This document shows positions 43,201 through 50,706 of a stretch of DNA of 64,000 bases, in pieces. The DNA is from Roseivirga sp. E12. Its GTDB lineage: Bacteria; Bacteroidota; Bacteroidia; Cytophagales; Cyclobacteriaceae. The stretch is from contig NZ_JAGFMD010000001.1 of assembly GCF_017592825.1 (NCBI RefSeq), positions 1,054,001-1,118,000 of the forward strand. The letters are read 5' to 3'. The notes under the pieces are model-generated. The model was not told the origin of the DNA and did no database searches. It saw only the letters and a program-made list of their open reading frames with translations. The number at the start of each line of letters is the position of its first letter. Positions within the stretch are counted from its first letter, which is position 1. A program made the position numbers and the translations under genes.

Positions 43201-43384
43201 CCATGGCAGTAAGTCTCGTGGCTGTTCCTCCATTGGCAGAGACTTTCCATAGGTCCCCATCATAGGAAAAAATGATTTCAGAACCATCAGGGTTTAAACT
43301 TGGAGTTGATGCAAAGTATACATCATTCTGGGCAAATACCATGGTACTGACCAATGCGAGAAATAGCGTGAAGGTTTTTTTCAT
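40280..43384 (-). CDS. Exported Tricorn-type protease (S41 family)
   Basis: A roughly 1034-residue protein with signal peptide (LFLALVSTMVFAQ). The ATG at 43384 is chosen over an upstream extension without signal character. The first 550 residues are WD40-like/PD40 propeller repeats (SPDGKWIAFSS and similar). The C1/core domain has YYETWAGVEENFYNETFHGQDW; a PDZ domain (RVVSEGPADYPDMDLRAGDQIIAING) follows; the S41 catalytic region has DLRYNTGGNVHD and NEQSLSDAEMTAQGF with the nucleophile Ser. Such proteases degrade peptides in the periplasm of Bacteroidota. It is monocistronic and convergent with the tube genes. Confidence 0.94.
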   Translation of the reverse strand: MKKTFTLFLALVSTMVFAQNDVYFASTPSLNPDGSEIIFSYDGDLWKVSANGGTATRLTAMAGKESYPRVSPDGKWIAFSSAQYGNTDLYVMPYGGGEIERLTFHSSADQMEAWSWDSQTIYFRSGRYNSRAAYSIDKKGGTPERIFDHYFNWPHNLAIHPDGDIYFNESWESSNQVARKRYKGAFNPDIKSYNLKSGDFKKHTSYDGKDMWATIDRNGNIYFVSDQSNGEYNLYGLENEQSVRLTNFKTSIKTPQVNANGGKVVFEKDYQLFLYDVGSKRSRKVSIDVFQNSTLAQERDFKTKGNVSAFDISGDEKKMAFVSRGELFVSDISGKFIKQLKTNAKERVVEVKWLKDNTTLLFTQTVNGYTNLYTIDASDGSSEKQLTKDDQSNRNLEMNADKTHAVYLSGTKEVRLLDLSNMASETIATQELWGLYNPLPRFSPDGQYIAFTAKNDFEEDVYIYHIASKELVNYTKTGITETSPFWGPEGKYLYFVSNRTEPSYPFGLQDGRVYRVSLARHDRAYKSDKLAAVFDEDKKEKDTVIVSIDFSQDLMRSLQRIGPNFGTQSNPYVVKAGDKTHIIYSSNHDENQRSLWMTTISPFERNKTEKIAGSGRAGGNIIKVKKNYYINNAGKISKLNLGSKKLTAIETNFTFRRSMRNEFEQIYYETWAGVEENFYNETFHGQDWSKLKTQYAAFLPHLKSRAELRVLLNDLLGELNSSHMGFSSFGAEENTFYRTRSLNLGVLFSNEDPYKVERVVSEGPADYPDMDLRAGDQIIAINGESVDPKINREFYLAKPSIDEEVFLTVKRGKETVELKVHPASDGLMRVNLYDEWIAGNQSKVDAATNEKVAYVHMKNMGGGSLQQFLIEMTSEGYNRDGLILDLRYNTGGNVHDEVLKFLSRKPYLKWKYREGKLTTQANFGAGAKPIVLLINEQSLSDAEMTAQGFKELGLGTVIGTETYRWIIFTSGAGLVDGSFYRLPSWGCYTLDGKNLEKVGVAPDIFVETDFSDRVNGRDPQLERAIQEVMKQLGN

Positions 43385-43580
43385 ATCAAATGTTTTGAAA
43401 CGTTTACAGCATGGAGACTGTAGAAGGATAATCAAATTAGTCATTTTTCTATCCTCCCAAAACGTCTGTGCTCTAGATCAGCCATTTACTTGATAAGCGG
43501 CCTACCACTCCCATTCAGAACAAAAAAGTTGTTCGCTCAACTCTCCTACCCATTCATATTTCGATTTTCTGTCAAAATAA

Positions 43581-43612
43581 CTTGTGTAACCGAATGGTTA
43601 CATCTATGTTTG
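43581..43612 (+). promoter_or_regulatory. Promoter of the ArsR/SRPBCC operon
   Basis: TATGTTTG (43605-43612) matches the Bacteroidota -7 element TAnnTTTG, with CTTG (43581-43584) about 20 bases upstream as a -33-type element. Both palindromic operators overlap it: the first lies in the spacer, the second begins at its last base. The start codon is at 43635. Confidence 0.6.
43586..43601 (+). promoter_or_regulatory. ArsR operator copy 1
   Basis: GTAACCGAATGGTTAC is an inverted repeat GTAACC-N4-GGTTAC. An almost identical copy starts 26 bases further on. It lies between the promoter elements, where repressor binding would block polymerase. Confidence 0.75.
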
Positions 43613-43627
43613 TAACCGAACGGTTAC
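43612..43627 (+). promoter_or_regulatory. ArsR operator copy 2
   Basis: GTAACCGAACGGTTAC differs from copy 1 by one base, in the spacer of the palindrome. It ends seven bases before the arsR-family start codon. Confidence 0.75.
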
Positions 43628-43634
43628 TTTTTAA

Positions 43635-43964
43635 ATGAGAAGAGACGTATTTCAAGCCATTGCAGATCCTGTCAGAAGAGACATCATTGACCTGTTATCA
43701 AAAGATAAGTTAACAGCCAATGGTGTGGCTGAAAAGTTTGAAGTGAGTCGACCTGCCATTTCTAAGCACCTGAAAATACTGATAGAATGTGGATTGGTTC
43801 AAGCCGAGCAAAAAGGTAGAGAACGCTATTTTCATATAAGACCAAGCGAATTGATTCCAGCTTTTATGTGGGTCGATCAACACAGAAAATTATGGGAGGA
43901 CAAAATTGATTCCTTCGAAGCATACGTAACAAAAATTCAATCTAAAAAGAAAGACAATGAGTAA
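43635..43964 (+). CDS. ArsR-family transcriptional repressor
   Basis: A 109-residue winged-helix regulator. FQAIADPVRRDIIDLLSKDKLTANGVAEKFEVSRPAISKHLKIL is the classical ArsR helix-turn-helix. No CxC metal site is present, so it is of the non-metal group that is commonly coupled to SRPBCC (AHSA1) proteins. The SRPBCC gene overlaps it by eight bases. Two GTAACC-N4-GGTTAC palindromes in its promoter make autorepression very likely. Confidence 0.93.
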   Translation: MRRDVFQAIADPVRRDIIDLLSKDKLTANGVAEKFEVSRPAISKHLKILIECGLVQAEQKGRERYFHIRPSELIPAFMWVDQHRKLWEDKIDSFEAYVTKIQSKKKDNE

Positions 43965-44421
43965 TTCCAATGACCTAAACGATCGTACCCTAACAATCGA
44001 GAGAATCTTAAAAGCACCAATTCAGATCGTCTGGGATGCTTGGAGTCAACCCGAGCACATTGCTCAATGGTGGGGACCAAAGGGCATGGAAGTCAAAATT
44101 GAAACGCACAGTTTCACCGAAGGAGGTGATTGGAAGTACATTATGACAATGCCCAATGGCAGCGACTTCATTGCTGAAGGCACCTATACAGAAATTGTGG
44201 AACATACTAAGATTTGCTCTACTGCTAACTTCAGACCAATGACGGAAGGTGTAGAAATTCAGGCCCTCTTCGAAGCACAGGGTGATTTGACAAAATTCAC
44301 TTTCAATGTGGTACACCCTACTGTAGAATACTGTCAACAACAAGAAAAAATGGGCTTTATGAATGGTTGGGGGTCAGTGTTCAATGAATTGGAAGAGCAC
44401 CTGGCTAAACAAATGAATTAA
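43957..44421 (+). CDS. SRPBCC / AHSA1-domain protein
   Basis: A 154-residue START-like ligand-binding protein. LTIERILKAPIQIVWDAWSQPEHIAQWWGPKGM and the central GDWKYIMTMPNGSDFIAEGTYTEIVEHTKI strands are typical of AHSA1/CalC-like proteins, as is the C-terminal helix MGFMNGWGSVFNELEEHL. It forms a conserved gene pair with the upstream ArsR repressor and may bind the ligand to which the system responds. The ligand is unknown. Confidence 0.92.
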   Translation: MSNSNDLNDRTLTIERILKAPIQIVWDAWSQPEHIAQWWGPKGMEVKIETHSFTEGGDWKYIMTMPNGSDFIAEGTYTEIVEHTKICSTANFRPMTEGVEIQALFEAQGDLTKFTFNVVHPTVEYCQQQEKMGFMNGWGSVFNELEEHLAKQMN

Positions 44422-44449
44422 GATTTTATCAAGCACTGTATATTTTCGT

Positions 44450-44480
44450 AAGGCGCATTCTATCAAATGCGCCTTTTTTC
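44450..44480 (+). terminator. Rho-independent terminator
   Basis: AAGGCGCATT (44450-44459) pairs perfectly with AATGCGCCTT (44466-44475), then TTTT. Confidence 0.93.
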
Positions 44481-44513
44481 GTTCTTCTCACATCATGAAC
44501 ACTTGTTTTAGTT

Positions 44514-44542
44514 AATATTTTTTATGTTTTACATAAAATATT
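44514..44542 (+). promoter_or_regulatory. AT-rich inverted repeat in the DUF2975/Xre promoter
   Basis: AATATTTTTTATGT (44514-44527) is opposed by ACATAAAATATT (44531-44542), a dyad with one bulged T. A TACCTTTA sequence (about 44544-44551) resembling the -7 element follows, so a protein on the dyad would contact the promoter. The Xre regulator of the operon is the obvious candidate. Confidence 0.5.
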
Positions 44543-44567
44543 TTACCTTTAAGAGAAATTATAAAGA

Positions 44568-45125
44568 ATGAACAAAACCATTTCATACGCTAAGAACCTC
44601 TGTTATCTCATATATGGTCTTAACATCATCATTTTTGTCATCTTTTTGGGGGCGATGACATACAGCCTTATTCAACCTCAAGCTCTGGACAATGTGATCA
44701 TAACAGATAGTGTCAAGTCCGGAGTGGGATTTGGCAATGTCAAAATATGCTCGGCATGCAGTGTCGAAGGTGATGTTCTCTTATCAGATATAAATACATT
44801 CAGTAAACTATGGTTGCTGGCAAGAGGCAGTGCCTTCTTCTTGATATTATTTCTCGTGGTTAACCGAATCTTGAGAATTTTACGATCTGTCGCTTCGAGA
44901 GAAGCATTTTACGGTGGCAACATCCAAAACTTCAAAAAAATGGCTACTTATGGCTTCATTGCCACCGTCATAAGTACCTTCAACTTCTTCTACCTCCACG
45001 GTATTGCTCAATGGCATTTTACTCTACCCCTAGCTCCCCTCTCCTTTGCTATAGGCTGTTTAGTACTAGCTGAAGTTTTCAAAGAAGGAGAATCCCTGGT
45101 AGAAGACAAAGAGTCGATTATATGA
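44568..45125 (+). CDS. DUF2975 membrane protein
   Basis: A 185-residue protein with four membrane helices (LCYLIYGLNIIIFVIFLGAM; LARGSAFFLILFLVVNRI; ATYGFIATVISTFNFFYL; PLAPLSFAIGCLVLAEVF). The CSACS segment lies in the loop between helices 1 and 2. REAFYGGNIQNFKKMA between helices 2 and 3 resembles the usual 'PF...N...L..iG' part of DUF2975. The Xre regulator gene overlaps its stop by four bases; the DUF2975/YozG-type pairing is common. The role is unknown, possibly sensing at the membrane. Confidence 0.88.
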   Translation: MNKTISYAKNLCYLIYGLNIIIFVIFLGAMTYSLIQPQALDNVIITDSVKSGVGFGNVKICSACSVEGDVLLSDINTFSKLWLLARGSAFFLILFLVVNRILRILRSVASREAFYGGNIQNFKKMATYGFIATVISTFNFFYLHGIAQWHFTLPLAPLSFAIGCLVLAEVFKEGESLVEDKESII

Positions 45126-45334
45126 GAATCGTTATCAACATAGATGTAATGCTCGCAAAGCGAAAGATGAAGTTAAATACGCTCGCTGAAAAAGTAGGTA
45201 TTTCGGTCACCAACCTCTCATTACTAAAGACTGGAAAAGCTAAGGGACTTCGTTTTGCAACGCTGCTGTCCATATGTGAAGCTTTGGATTGTGAACCTGG
45301 AGATATTATTGGAATTGAAGAATCAGATGAATGA
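45122..45334 (+). CDS. Xre-family regulator (YozG-like)
   Basis: A 70-residue single-domain helix-turn-helix protein: VMLAKRKMKLNTLAEKVGISVTNLSLLKTGKAKGLRFATLLSICEALDCEPGDII. This matches the short Cro/CI-type regulators paired with DUF2975 membrane proteins. Both its start and stop codons overlap neighbours (ATGA at each end region), so three genes are translated as a unit. An inverted repeat upstream of the operon is a likely binding site. Confidence 0.92.
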   Translation: MRIVINIDVMLAKRKMKLNTLAEKVGISVTNLSLLKTGKAKGLRFATLLSICEALDCEPGDIIGIEESDE

Positions 45335-45341
45335 TTGGCAA

Positions 45342-46451
45342 ATGAAACACTGGATAAAAAAGAGCGCAATGATATTCTTTATTGTCTTTGCGTACTCGTG
45401 CACAACTTCTACACAAAAAACATCCCAATCTGATTGTGGCTGTGAAGAACTTTGGAATGCCGAACCTGCTCAAGAATTCGTGCGAGACTTAGAAAAAGCC
45501 GGCACTAGCAATCAATCCGTTTGGCTAGACTTCCAAATGGGTGATGGCGCCATTGTTCTCGATGCTGGAAAGAATGAAGAGGGCAAACATTGCCTTGGGC
45601 TCTGGAAGAAGGGAAAGGCACTATCATACCGCTGCCTTGTGGACAAACCAAAAATGCTCACTCAACTTTATAGCTATTACCTGAATTATCAAGAACCTAT
45701 CACCTCTCCCGTGCCAGAGGCTTTCCTCACCACCAAAAATTCACCAGAATTTAACCAGTGGATGACTGATATGAAGATTGAAACGGCAGTTTATATTCCT
45801 ACCGACTTCCCACAATTCCCATTTAAAATCCCCAGTATGACCAAAGTTCAATTGGCCATTCATGAATCATTTCACATCGAAGTTCAGCTAAAAAAATGGT
45901 ATACGGACAAGGGGAATTGGCCCGTATGGGATAAACAGCCCAATCGTCAAGAGGTACATAAGTGCTATGACACGAGTGAGACGACCCAGGGCTTAATCAA
46001 CAAGGAAATAACTGCGCTAGCCAATCTGATTGAAGCACTATTGGATAACAATAAGACACAAGTCTGCGAACTCGGAAGTAACTTCTTAAGCCTTAGAGAT
46101 CAGCGTTATCAAGCACTAGATACAGTAACCGTGAAACAGCATAACGATCTTCCAGGGAATTGCACCTTAACAGAAACTTATATGGAGGCCGAAGAAGGTA
46201 TTGCAGACTATGCCAGTTGGACCAAACTATTTGAAGCTGGCCTGGTGGGTAGAGAAGCATTGCTGAGGCGCTATACGGCACAGCAAAAAGATCATTTCTA
46301 CCTCACTGGTTCTATGCTACTCCATGCCATTGTATTAATGAATGGGGGCAATGACAAAGAGGTTATCCAAACTATAATCAACTCTGAAACACCTGAGGCG
46401 GGTGCTCTTACAAACCTCTTTCGCCAGCATCTGGAGGCTTTTTGCAAGTAG
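45342..46451 (+). CDS. Putative gluzincin-type metallopeptidase lipoprotein
   Basis: A roughly 370-residue lipoprotein. The start is ATG 45342 (MKHWIKKSAMIFFIVFAYSC) or ATG 45327, which overlaps the Xre gene; both leave the lipobox FAYSC. The segment KVQLAIHESFHIEVQ has an HExxH motif (H174-E175-S-F-H178). About 107 residues later comes EEGIADYASW, where E285 in EGIAD could be the third zinc ligand of a gluzincin. I do not recognise a named family, so the peptidase call rests on these motifs. The CGCEEL segment after the lipobox is another Cys-rich feature. It probably belongs to the DUF2975/Xre transcript. Confidence 0.7.
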   Translation: MKHWIKKSAMIFFIVFAYSCTTSTQKTSQSDCGCEELWNAEPAQEFVRDLEKAGTSNQSVWLDFQMGDGAIVLDAGKNEEGKHCLGLWKKGKALSYRCLVDKPKMLTQLYSYYLNYQEPITSPVPEAFLTTKNSPEFNQWMTDMKIETAVYIPTDFPQFPFKIPSMTKVQLAIHESFHIEVQLKKWYTDKGNWPVWDKQPNRQEVHKCYDTSETTQGLINKEITALANLIEALLDNNKTQVCELGSNFLSLRDQRYQALDTVTVKQHNDLPGNCTLTETYMEAEEGIADYASWTKLFEAGLVGREALLRRYTAQQKDHFYLTGSMLLHAIVLMNGGNDKEVIQTIINSETPEAGALTNLFRQHLEAFCK

Positions 46452-46546
46452 CTTAAGGTTCAGGAAATACAAGCTTGCTTTTTTAACTTAACAATACACC
46501 TTTTTGATTTTTGATCATTAGCTTTCGGGGACAGATCGCTGCTGTG

Positions 46547-47365
46547 ATGAAACTACTCAAAGCTTACCTCTCCTTTCTAGATACATTTGCGCCAACCATT
46601 GCGGCCAAGAAGGTATATAAGGTCATGTCCAATCCAAGGATAAAAAAACTTCGAGACTTTGAGAATGAAGTATTAGATCAGTCTATCAAGAAAACCATCC
46701 GCTTTAATAAATTCGATATTCAAACTTATTACTGGGGTGTCTTGGACAGGCCAGTTGCCCTACTCGTACATGGCTGGGAAGGCCAGGCAGGCAACTTCGG
46801 AGGTATAGTACCGACTCTATTGAAAAAAGGCTATCAGGTGATCTCCTTTGATGCTCCGTCTCATGGATACAGTAGCAAGGGCCCTACCAATATGTTTGAG
46901 TACATAGAGCTAGTAAGCGAGCTATTTAGGGAGCATCAGCCTGAGTACGTCTTGAGCCACTCTTTTGGAAGTATAGCTTCCGCAGTGGCACTTACTGAAA
47001 ATCAGCACCTCGACATTTCACAATGGACCATCGTAACATCTCCGTTTAGCTTTCGAGAAAGACTTGAGGGCATAAGACAAATGGTAGATGTAACAGACCG
47101 AACCATTTCTAGATTGATTAGACAAATTGAAGAAGACACCAAGGAGTTAGTCGATGACTTGAGTATGGAAAAGTATTGCGCAAAGATCTCCAATGTCGAC
47201 CAGATTAAAATTATTCACTCCGTTGACGATAAGATATTGCCAATCCAGAGCAGCAAGCAAGTACATAATCACTTGCCCAAGGCAGAAATGATTGAGCTCA
47301 AAGGCTTGGGGCACTATCGGATTTTATGGTCTGATGAACTAAGAAAAATCATTAAGGAAGACTAA
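46547..47365 (+). CDS. Alpha/beta hydrolase
   Basis: A 272-residue hydrolase; ATG 46547 (MKLLKAYLSFLDTF) is preferred to a TTG at 46511. The oxyanion loop is LLVHGWEGQAGNFGGIV, followed by FDAPSHGYSSKGPT. The nucleophile elbow is LSHSFGSIAS (Ser in S-H-S-F-G; the usual first Gly is Ser). The late Asp and His are in IHSVDDKILPI and KGLGHYRIL. Its substrate is unknown. A small membrane-protein gene follows after eight bases. Confidence 0.88.
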   Translation: MKLLKAYLSFLDTFAPTIAAKKVYKVMSNPRIKKLRDFENEVLDQSIKKTIRFNKFDIQTYYWGVLDRPVALLVHGWEGQAGNFGGIVPTLLKKGYQVISFDAPSHGYSSKGPTNMFEYIELVSELFREHQPEYVLSHSFGSIASAVALTENQHLDISQWTIVTSPFSFRERLEGIRQMVDVTDRTISRLIRQIEEDTKELVDDLSMEKYCAKISNVDQIKIIHSVDDKILPIQSSKQVHNHLPKAEMIELKGLGHYRILWSDELRKIIKED

Positions 47366-47373
47366 AGAGGGAA

Positions 47374-47580
47374 ATGAAAAAGACACTTTCAACATTTCTC
47401 AAGCTGGCACTGACCATCTCGGTCATACTGTTCTTTATAAGTTTCTACTATGTGATATTCAACAGAGATCTTCAACTCGATCCTGATTCAATGCTCCTGG
47501 CCTTGCTGTTGGTCATCTTTACAGCTTTGGCGTCAGTTGTGATATCCATCGTACTCTTTATTATGCACAAAAAGGGCTGA
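47374..47580 (+). CDS. Small two-helix membrane protein
   Basis: A 68-residue protein with two hydrophobic helices (FLKLALTISVILFFISFYYVI and LLALLLVIFTALASVVISIV) joined by a short acidic loop. Family not recognised. It probably shares the hydrolase transcript and is convergent with the DUF2147 gene two bases away. Confidence 0.6.
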   Translation: MKKTLSTFLKLALTISVILFFISFYYVIFNRDLQLDPDSMLLALLLVIFTALASVVISIVLFIMHKKG

Positions 47581-47582
47581 AA

Positions 47583-48020
47583 CTACAATTGAGAACGAGT
47601 CCACACAACTGTTCTTCCAAGCATGGTCAAGCCAATATAGCCCCTAACCTGAAGCTTGCCTTTTCTTATTTTCATATCGCATGAGTAAGTCTTACCGTTT
47701 TCCGGGTCATAGATCTTACCACCCTCCCATCGATCATCTCCATCGAAAGTAAAGTCCTTGACGAGATTTATTCCCATTATCGTCCTGCTGCGCAATGTCT
47801 CATCTGGGTTTTCCTTGTCGCGTTTAATTTCTCCCTTTTCGTTCTTTGGTTCCTTTAGCCAGACAATTTTGCCGAAGTACTTGTCGGATTCCTTATAGAT
47901 TTCAATTTTGGCTTTGCCATCATCAGTTTGCCAAATGCCAAGTACCTCGTCACCGTTATTTCTAGAGAAATTAGGTGAGGCCAATGTGCTAAAAAGAAAA
48001 ATTAGTAGATGAAATTTCAT
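47583..48020 (-). CDS. DUF2147 family exported protein
   Basis: A 145-residue protein with an N-terminal signal segment (FHLLIFLFSTLASPNFS). The motif series GIWQTDDGKAKIEIYKESDKYFGKIVWLKEP, then GINLVKDFTFDGDDRWEGGKIYDPENGKTYSCDMK and LQVRGYIGLTMLGRTVVWTR, is diagnostic for DUF2147. Function is unknown; relatives are secreted beta-barrel proteins. Confidence 0.93.
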   Translation of the reverse strand: MKFHLLIFLFSTLASPNFSRNNGDEVLGIWQTDDGKAKIEIYKESDKYFGKIVWLKEPKNEKGEIKRDKENPDETLRSRTIMGINLVKDFTFDGDDRWEGGKIYDPENGKTYSCDMKIRKGKLQVRGYIGLTMLGRTVVWTRSQL

Positions 48021-48091
48021 GCGAATGCTCTCTTATATTTGATCTGTGCTTTGCAATATTTTGTTAACTCAAAGCCCTGCGAATTGTTAGA

Positions 48092-48724
48092 ATGATTAAA
48101 CACAAATTAAAAGAGCAAACACTATACCTACTTCCAGAGAAAGCACTTTTTTGGGAAGAAAAAAAGCTCTTAATCATCGCAGACCTCCACTTGGGTAAGG
48201 CCGGACACTTCCGAAAGTCTGGAATACCAGTCAGCGACCTGGTTCATTCTAAAGATATTCTGACCCTAGAAAAGCTCATCCAAAGACATAAGCCCGAGGA
48301 AGTTATTCTCTTAGGGGACTTATTTCACAGCGAACACAATCAAGGTTGGGAGATTTTCAAAAGGTGGCTCAAGTCAAAAGCACCATTACAATTCAAACTG
48401 GTTCTGGGCAATCATGATGTCTTAGAATTTTCAAATTACCGTATGGACAATTTAGAAGTGATCGAGAGCTTGGATATAGGCCCCTTCAATTTCACCCATA
48501 TCCCGGAAGATCATTCACTCTATAATATTGCTGGTCATATTCACCCTGCTGTGCGACTGAGAGGCAAGGCTCGTCAGTCTGTCAGAATACCATGCTACTA
48601 CTTTGGAGATCAAAATGGTATACTTCCGGCCTTTGGCAATTTCACAGGTACGGCAAGAATTAACATTGGAAAAACGGACAGTGTGTTTGGTATTGCTGAA
48701 AACAAGGTGATTAAAATCAACTGA
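48092..48724 (+). CDS. pdeM: Ligase-associated DNA damage response endonuclease / metallophosphoesterase
   Basis: A 210-residue calcineurin-like phosphoesterase. Metal-binding motifs are in order: IADLHLGKAGHFRKSGIPV, LLGDLFHS, LGNHDV, then AGHIHPAVRL. The HLGK...RKSG sequence is characteristic of the PdeM family found next to or with DNA ligase/exonuclease modules; no ligase gene is in this window. Proposed role is DNA end processing. It is divergent from DUF2147. Confidence 0.9.
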   Translation: MIKHKLKEQTLYLLPEKALFWEEKKLLIIADLHLGKAGHFRKSGIPVSDLVHSKDILTLEKLIQRHKPEEVILLGDLFHSEHNQGWEIFKRWLKSKAPLQFKLVLGNHDVLEFSNYRMDNLEVIESLDIGPFNFTHIPEDHSLYNIAGHIHPAVRLRGKARQSVRIPCYYFGDQNGILPAFGNFTGTARINIGKTDSVFGIAENKVIKIN

Positions 48725-48797
48725 CCTTAAATAATATTAACCTACGGCCGAAGTTTAACTAGTGAATTAATACTATTTTTGATCGAAAATCAGACGA

Positions 48798-49697
48798 TTG
48801 GCGAAGGACCCTAAAAAATACAAACGCAAAAAGAAACTGGGCTCATATCACTATGTGAGTGTTATCTTCAGCGCAGCCCTTGCCCTATTCGTCATCGGAC
48901 TCTTTGGTACACTTATTCTTCAAGCCAATAAGCTCACCAGTATCATCAAACAGAATATTGAGCTTCAGGTATATCTCAACAAGGATATTTCCAACAGTCA
49001 ACGTAGTAGGATTGAGCGAGAAATTGCATCAAGTGATTACATCCTGCTGACCAATGGAAAGGCAGAAATGACTTTTATTTCAAAAGAAGAGGCTGCACAA
49101 CAGTTTGTTGAAGATACAGGAGAAGATTTTACCGAGTTTCTTGGTGACAATCCGCTAAGAGACGCATTGACCATCAAAATCAATGAGTCACATCAATCGA
49201 ATGATGATTTGGAGACTATTAAAAGTCAAATTCAAAGGATCAGCGGTGTGTTTGAGGTGACTTATGTAAAAAATCTGGCAGATTCTATTAACGACAATCT
49301 TGCCAAGCTCAGCTTATTGCTTATAGGCATTGCCACCGTCTTAGTAATAGTGGTCTTATTGCTCATTAATAATGCCATTAAGTTGGCTCTCTTCTCCCAG
49401 CGTTTTCTGATCAGAAGTATGCAGTTGGTAGGAGCAAAAAGCAGTTTTATTCGCATGCCTTTTCTTAAGCGGTCACTGTTGCATGGAGCACTGGCAGGAC
49501 TTATTGCTTCAGGCCTATTATATGGGTTAAAGCAATTTGCGAATGGTCAAGTCAAAGGGCTTGAACAGCTACAACAACAAGAATTAGTCATTGCACTTTA
49601 TGGACTGTTAATCGCATTAGGTGCAATAATTGCCTACTTTAGCACTTTAAGGGCAATGAATAAATATTTGAAAATGTCTTTGGACGAACTCTATTAA
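48798..49697 (+). CDS. ftsX: Cell-division permease-like protein FtsX
   Basis: A 299-residue inner-membrane protein starting at TTG 48798. A basic cytoplasmic N-terminus (KDPKKYKRKKKLG) leads to helix 1 (VSVIFSAALALFVIGLFGTLIL), a periplasmic domain (about 45-165) and three C-terminal helices. FtsX, with FtsE, regulates peptidoglycan hydrolases at the septum. ftsE is not in the window. The downstream order DUF3098-uppP-truB-ribF with very short gaps is typical of Bacteroidota. Confidence 0.93.
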   Translation: MAKDPKKYKRKKKLGSYHYVSVIFSAALALFVIGLFGTLILQANKLTSIIKQNIELQVYLNKDISNSQRSRIEREIASSDYILLTNGKAEMTFISKEEAAQQFVEDTGEDFTEFLGDNPLRDALTIKINESHQSNDDLETIKSQIQRISGVFEVTYVKNLADSINDNLAKLSLLLIGIATVLVIVVLLLINNAIKLALFSQRFLIRSMQLVGAKSSFIRMPFLKRSLLHGALAGLIASGLLYGLKQFANGQVKGLEQLQQQELVIALYGLLIALGAIIAYFSTLRAMNKYLKMSLDELY

Positions 49698-49701
49698 TAT
49701 T

Positions 49702-49911
49702 ATGGCAGAGAAGAAAAACAACTTCGCTTTCGGCAAGGAAAACTATAAATGGATGCTCATTGGTTTGGGTGTGCTTTTACTAGGCTTCATTGTAATGTCT
49801 CTAGACAGTACCCAACATGGCCAGGGATTTCTCGGTCTCACCCTGGGTCCGATCATAATTATGGCTGGCTTCATCATTGAGTTCTTCGCCATTTTTAAAA
49901 AGTCGAAGTAA
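49702..49911 (+). CDS. DUF3098 membrane protein
   Basis: A 69-residue protein with two membrane helices (WMLIGLGVLLLGFIVMS and IIIMAGFIIEFFAIF) and the N-terminal FGKENYKWM sequence of DUF3098. It is always found between ftsX and uppP in related genomes, as here (gaps of four and three bases). Role unknown, plausibly linked to cell envelope or division. Confidence 0.9.
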   Translation: MAEKKNNFAFGKENYKWMLIGLGVLLLGFIVMSLDSTQHGQGFLGLTLGPIIIMAGFIIEFFAIFKKSK

Positions 49912-49914
49912 TTT

Positions 49915-50706
49915 ATGAGTCTTATCGAAGCGATTGTCCTTGGCATTGTTCAAGGGCTCACTGAGTTTTTGCCTGTCAGTAGCAGTGGCCATTTAGAACT
50001 CACCAAAACTATTTTAGGAGATAGCAGCGTACCAGAAGAGAGCCTCTTGATGACGGTAGTCTTGCACGCTGCCACCGCCCTAAGTACCATCGTAATCTTT
50101 AGGAAAGATATTGCTGAGTTGCTTGGTGGTCTTTTCCAGTTCAAGAACAACGAGCAGTTTCAATACTCCCTGAAGATTGTTATCTCAATGATTCCAGCTG
50201 CTTTGGTTGGTGTCCTTCTTGAAGACGAAATAGAACAACTCTTCGGGGGTCAAATTCTACTGGTTGGAGTAATGCTGCTAGTCACAGGAACATTGCTTTT
50301 CTTGGCAGATAGAGCAAAAAACACTTCGAAGAATGTATCGCTTCCAAATGCACTTGTCATTGGCATTTCGCAGGCAATAGCCATACTACCAGGCATCTCA
50401 CGGTCTGGCGCTACAATTTCCACTTCGGTTCTTTTAGGCATAGACCGGCAAAAAGCCGCTCGCTTCTCATTTTTAATGGTCGTACCATTAATCCTCGGTA
50501 AAATGGCCAAAGACCTTGCGAGTGGAGACCTAATGGAGAGTCAAACAGAAACTTCTCTCCTAGTTGTGGGCTTTATTGCCGCCTTTATTGCAGGCTTACT
50601 TGCTTGTCAATGGATGATTGGTCTAGTGAGAAAAAGCCAACTGAAGTACTTTTCTTACTATTGTTATGTGGTAGGCATAGCCGCAATAATTTATACATTA
50701 GTTTAA
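49915..50706 (+). CDS. uppP: Undecaprenyl-diphosphate phosphatase
   Basis: A 263-residue polytopic membrane enzyme that dephosphorylates undecaprenyl pyrophosphate, recycling the lipid carrier for peptidoglycan and other polymers. The two signature motifs are present: GIVQGLTEFLPVSSSGHLEL (active-site Glu and Ser/His) and LPGISRSGATISTSVLLGI (Arg). The length is normal. TruB starts at the next base after the stop. Confidence 0.97.
   Translation: MSLIEAIVLGIVQGLTEFLPVSSSGHLELTKTILGDSSVPEESLLMTVVLHAATALSTIVIFRKDIAELLGGLFQFKNNEQFQYSLKIVISMIPAALVGVLLEDEIEQLFGGQILLVGVMLLVTGTLLFLADRAKNTSKNVSLPNALVIGISQAIAILPGISRSGATISTSVLLGIDRQKAARFSFLMVVPLILGKMAKDLASGDLMESQTETSLLVVGFIAAFIAGLLACQWMIGLVRKSQLKYFSYYCYVVGIAAIIYTLV

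Noticed and set aside
43344-43444. Upstream extension of the Tricorn-type protease to 43444
   Set aside because: The ATG at 43384 gives a normal signal peptide; the longer form would place charged residues before it.
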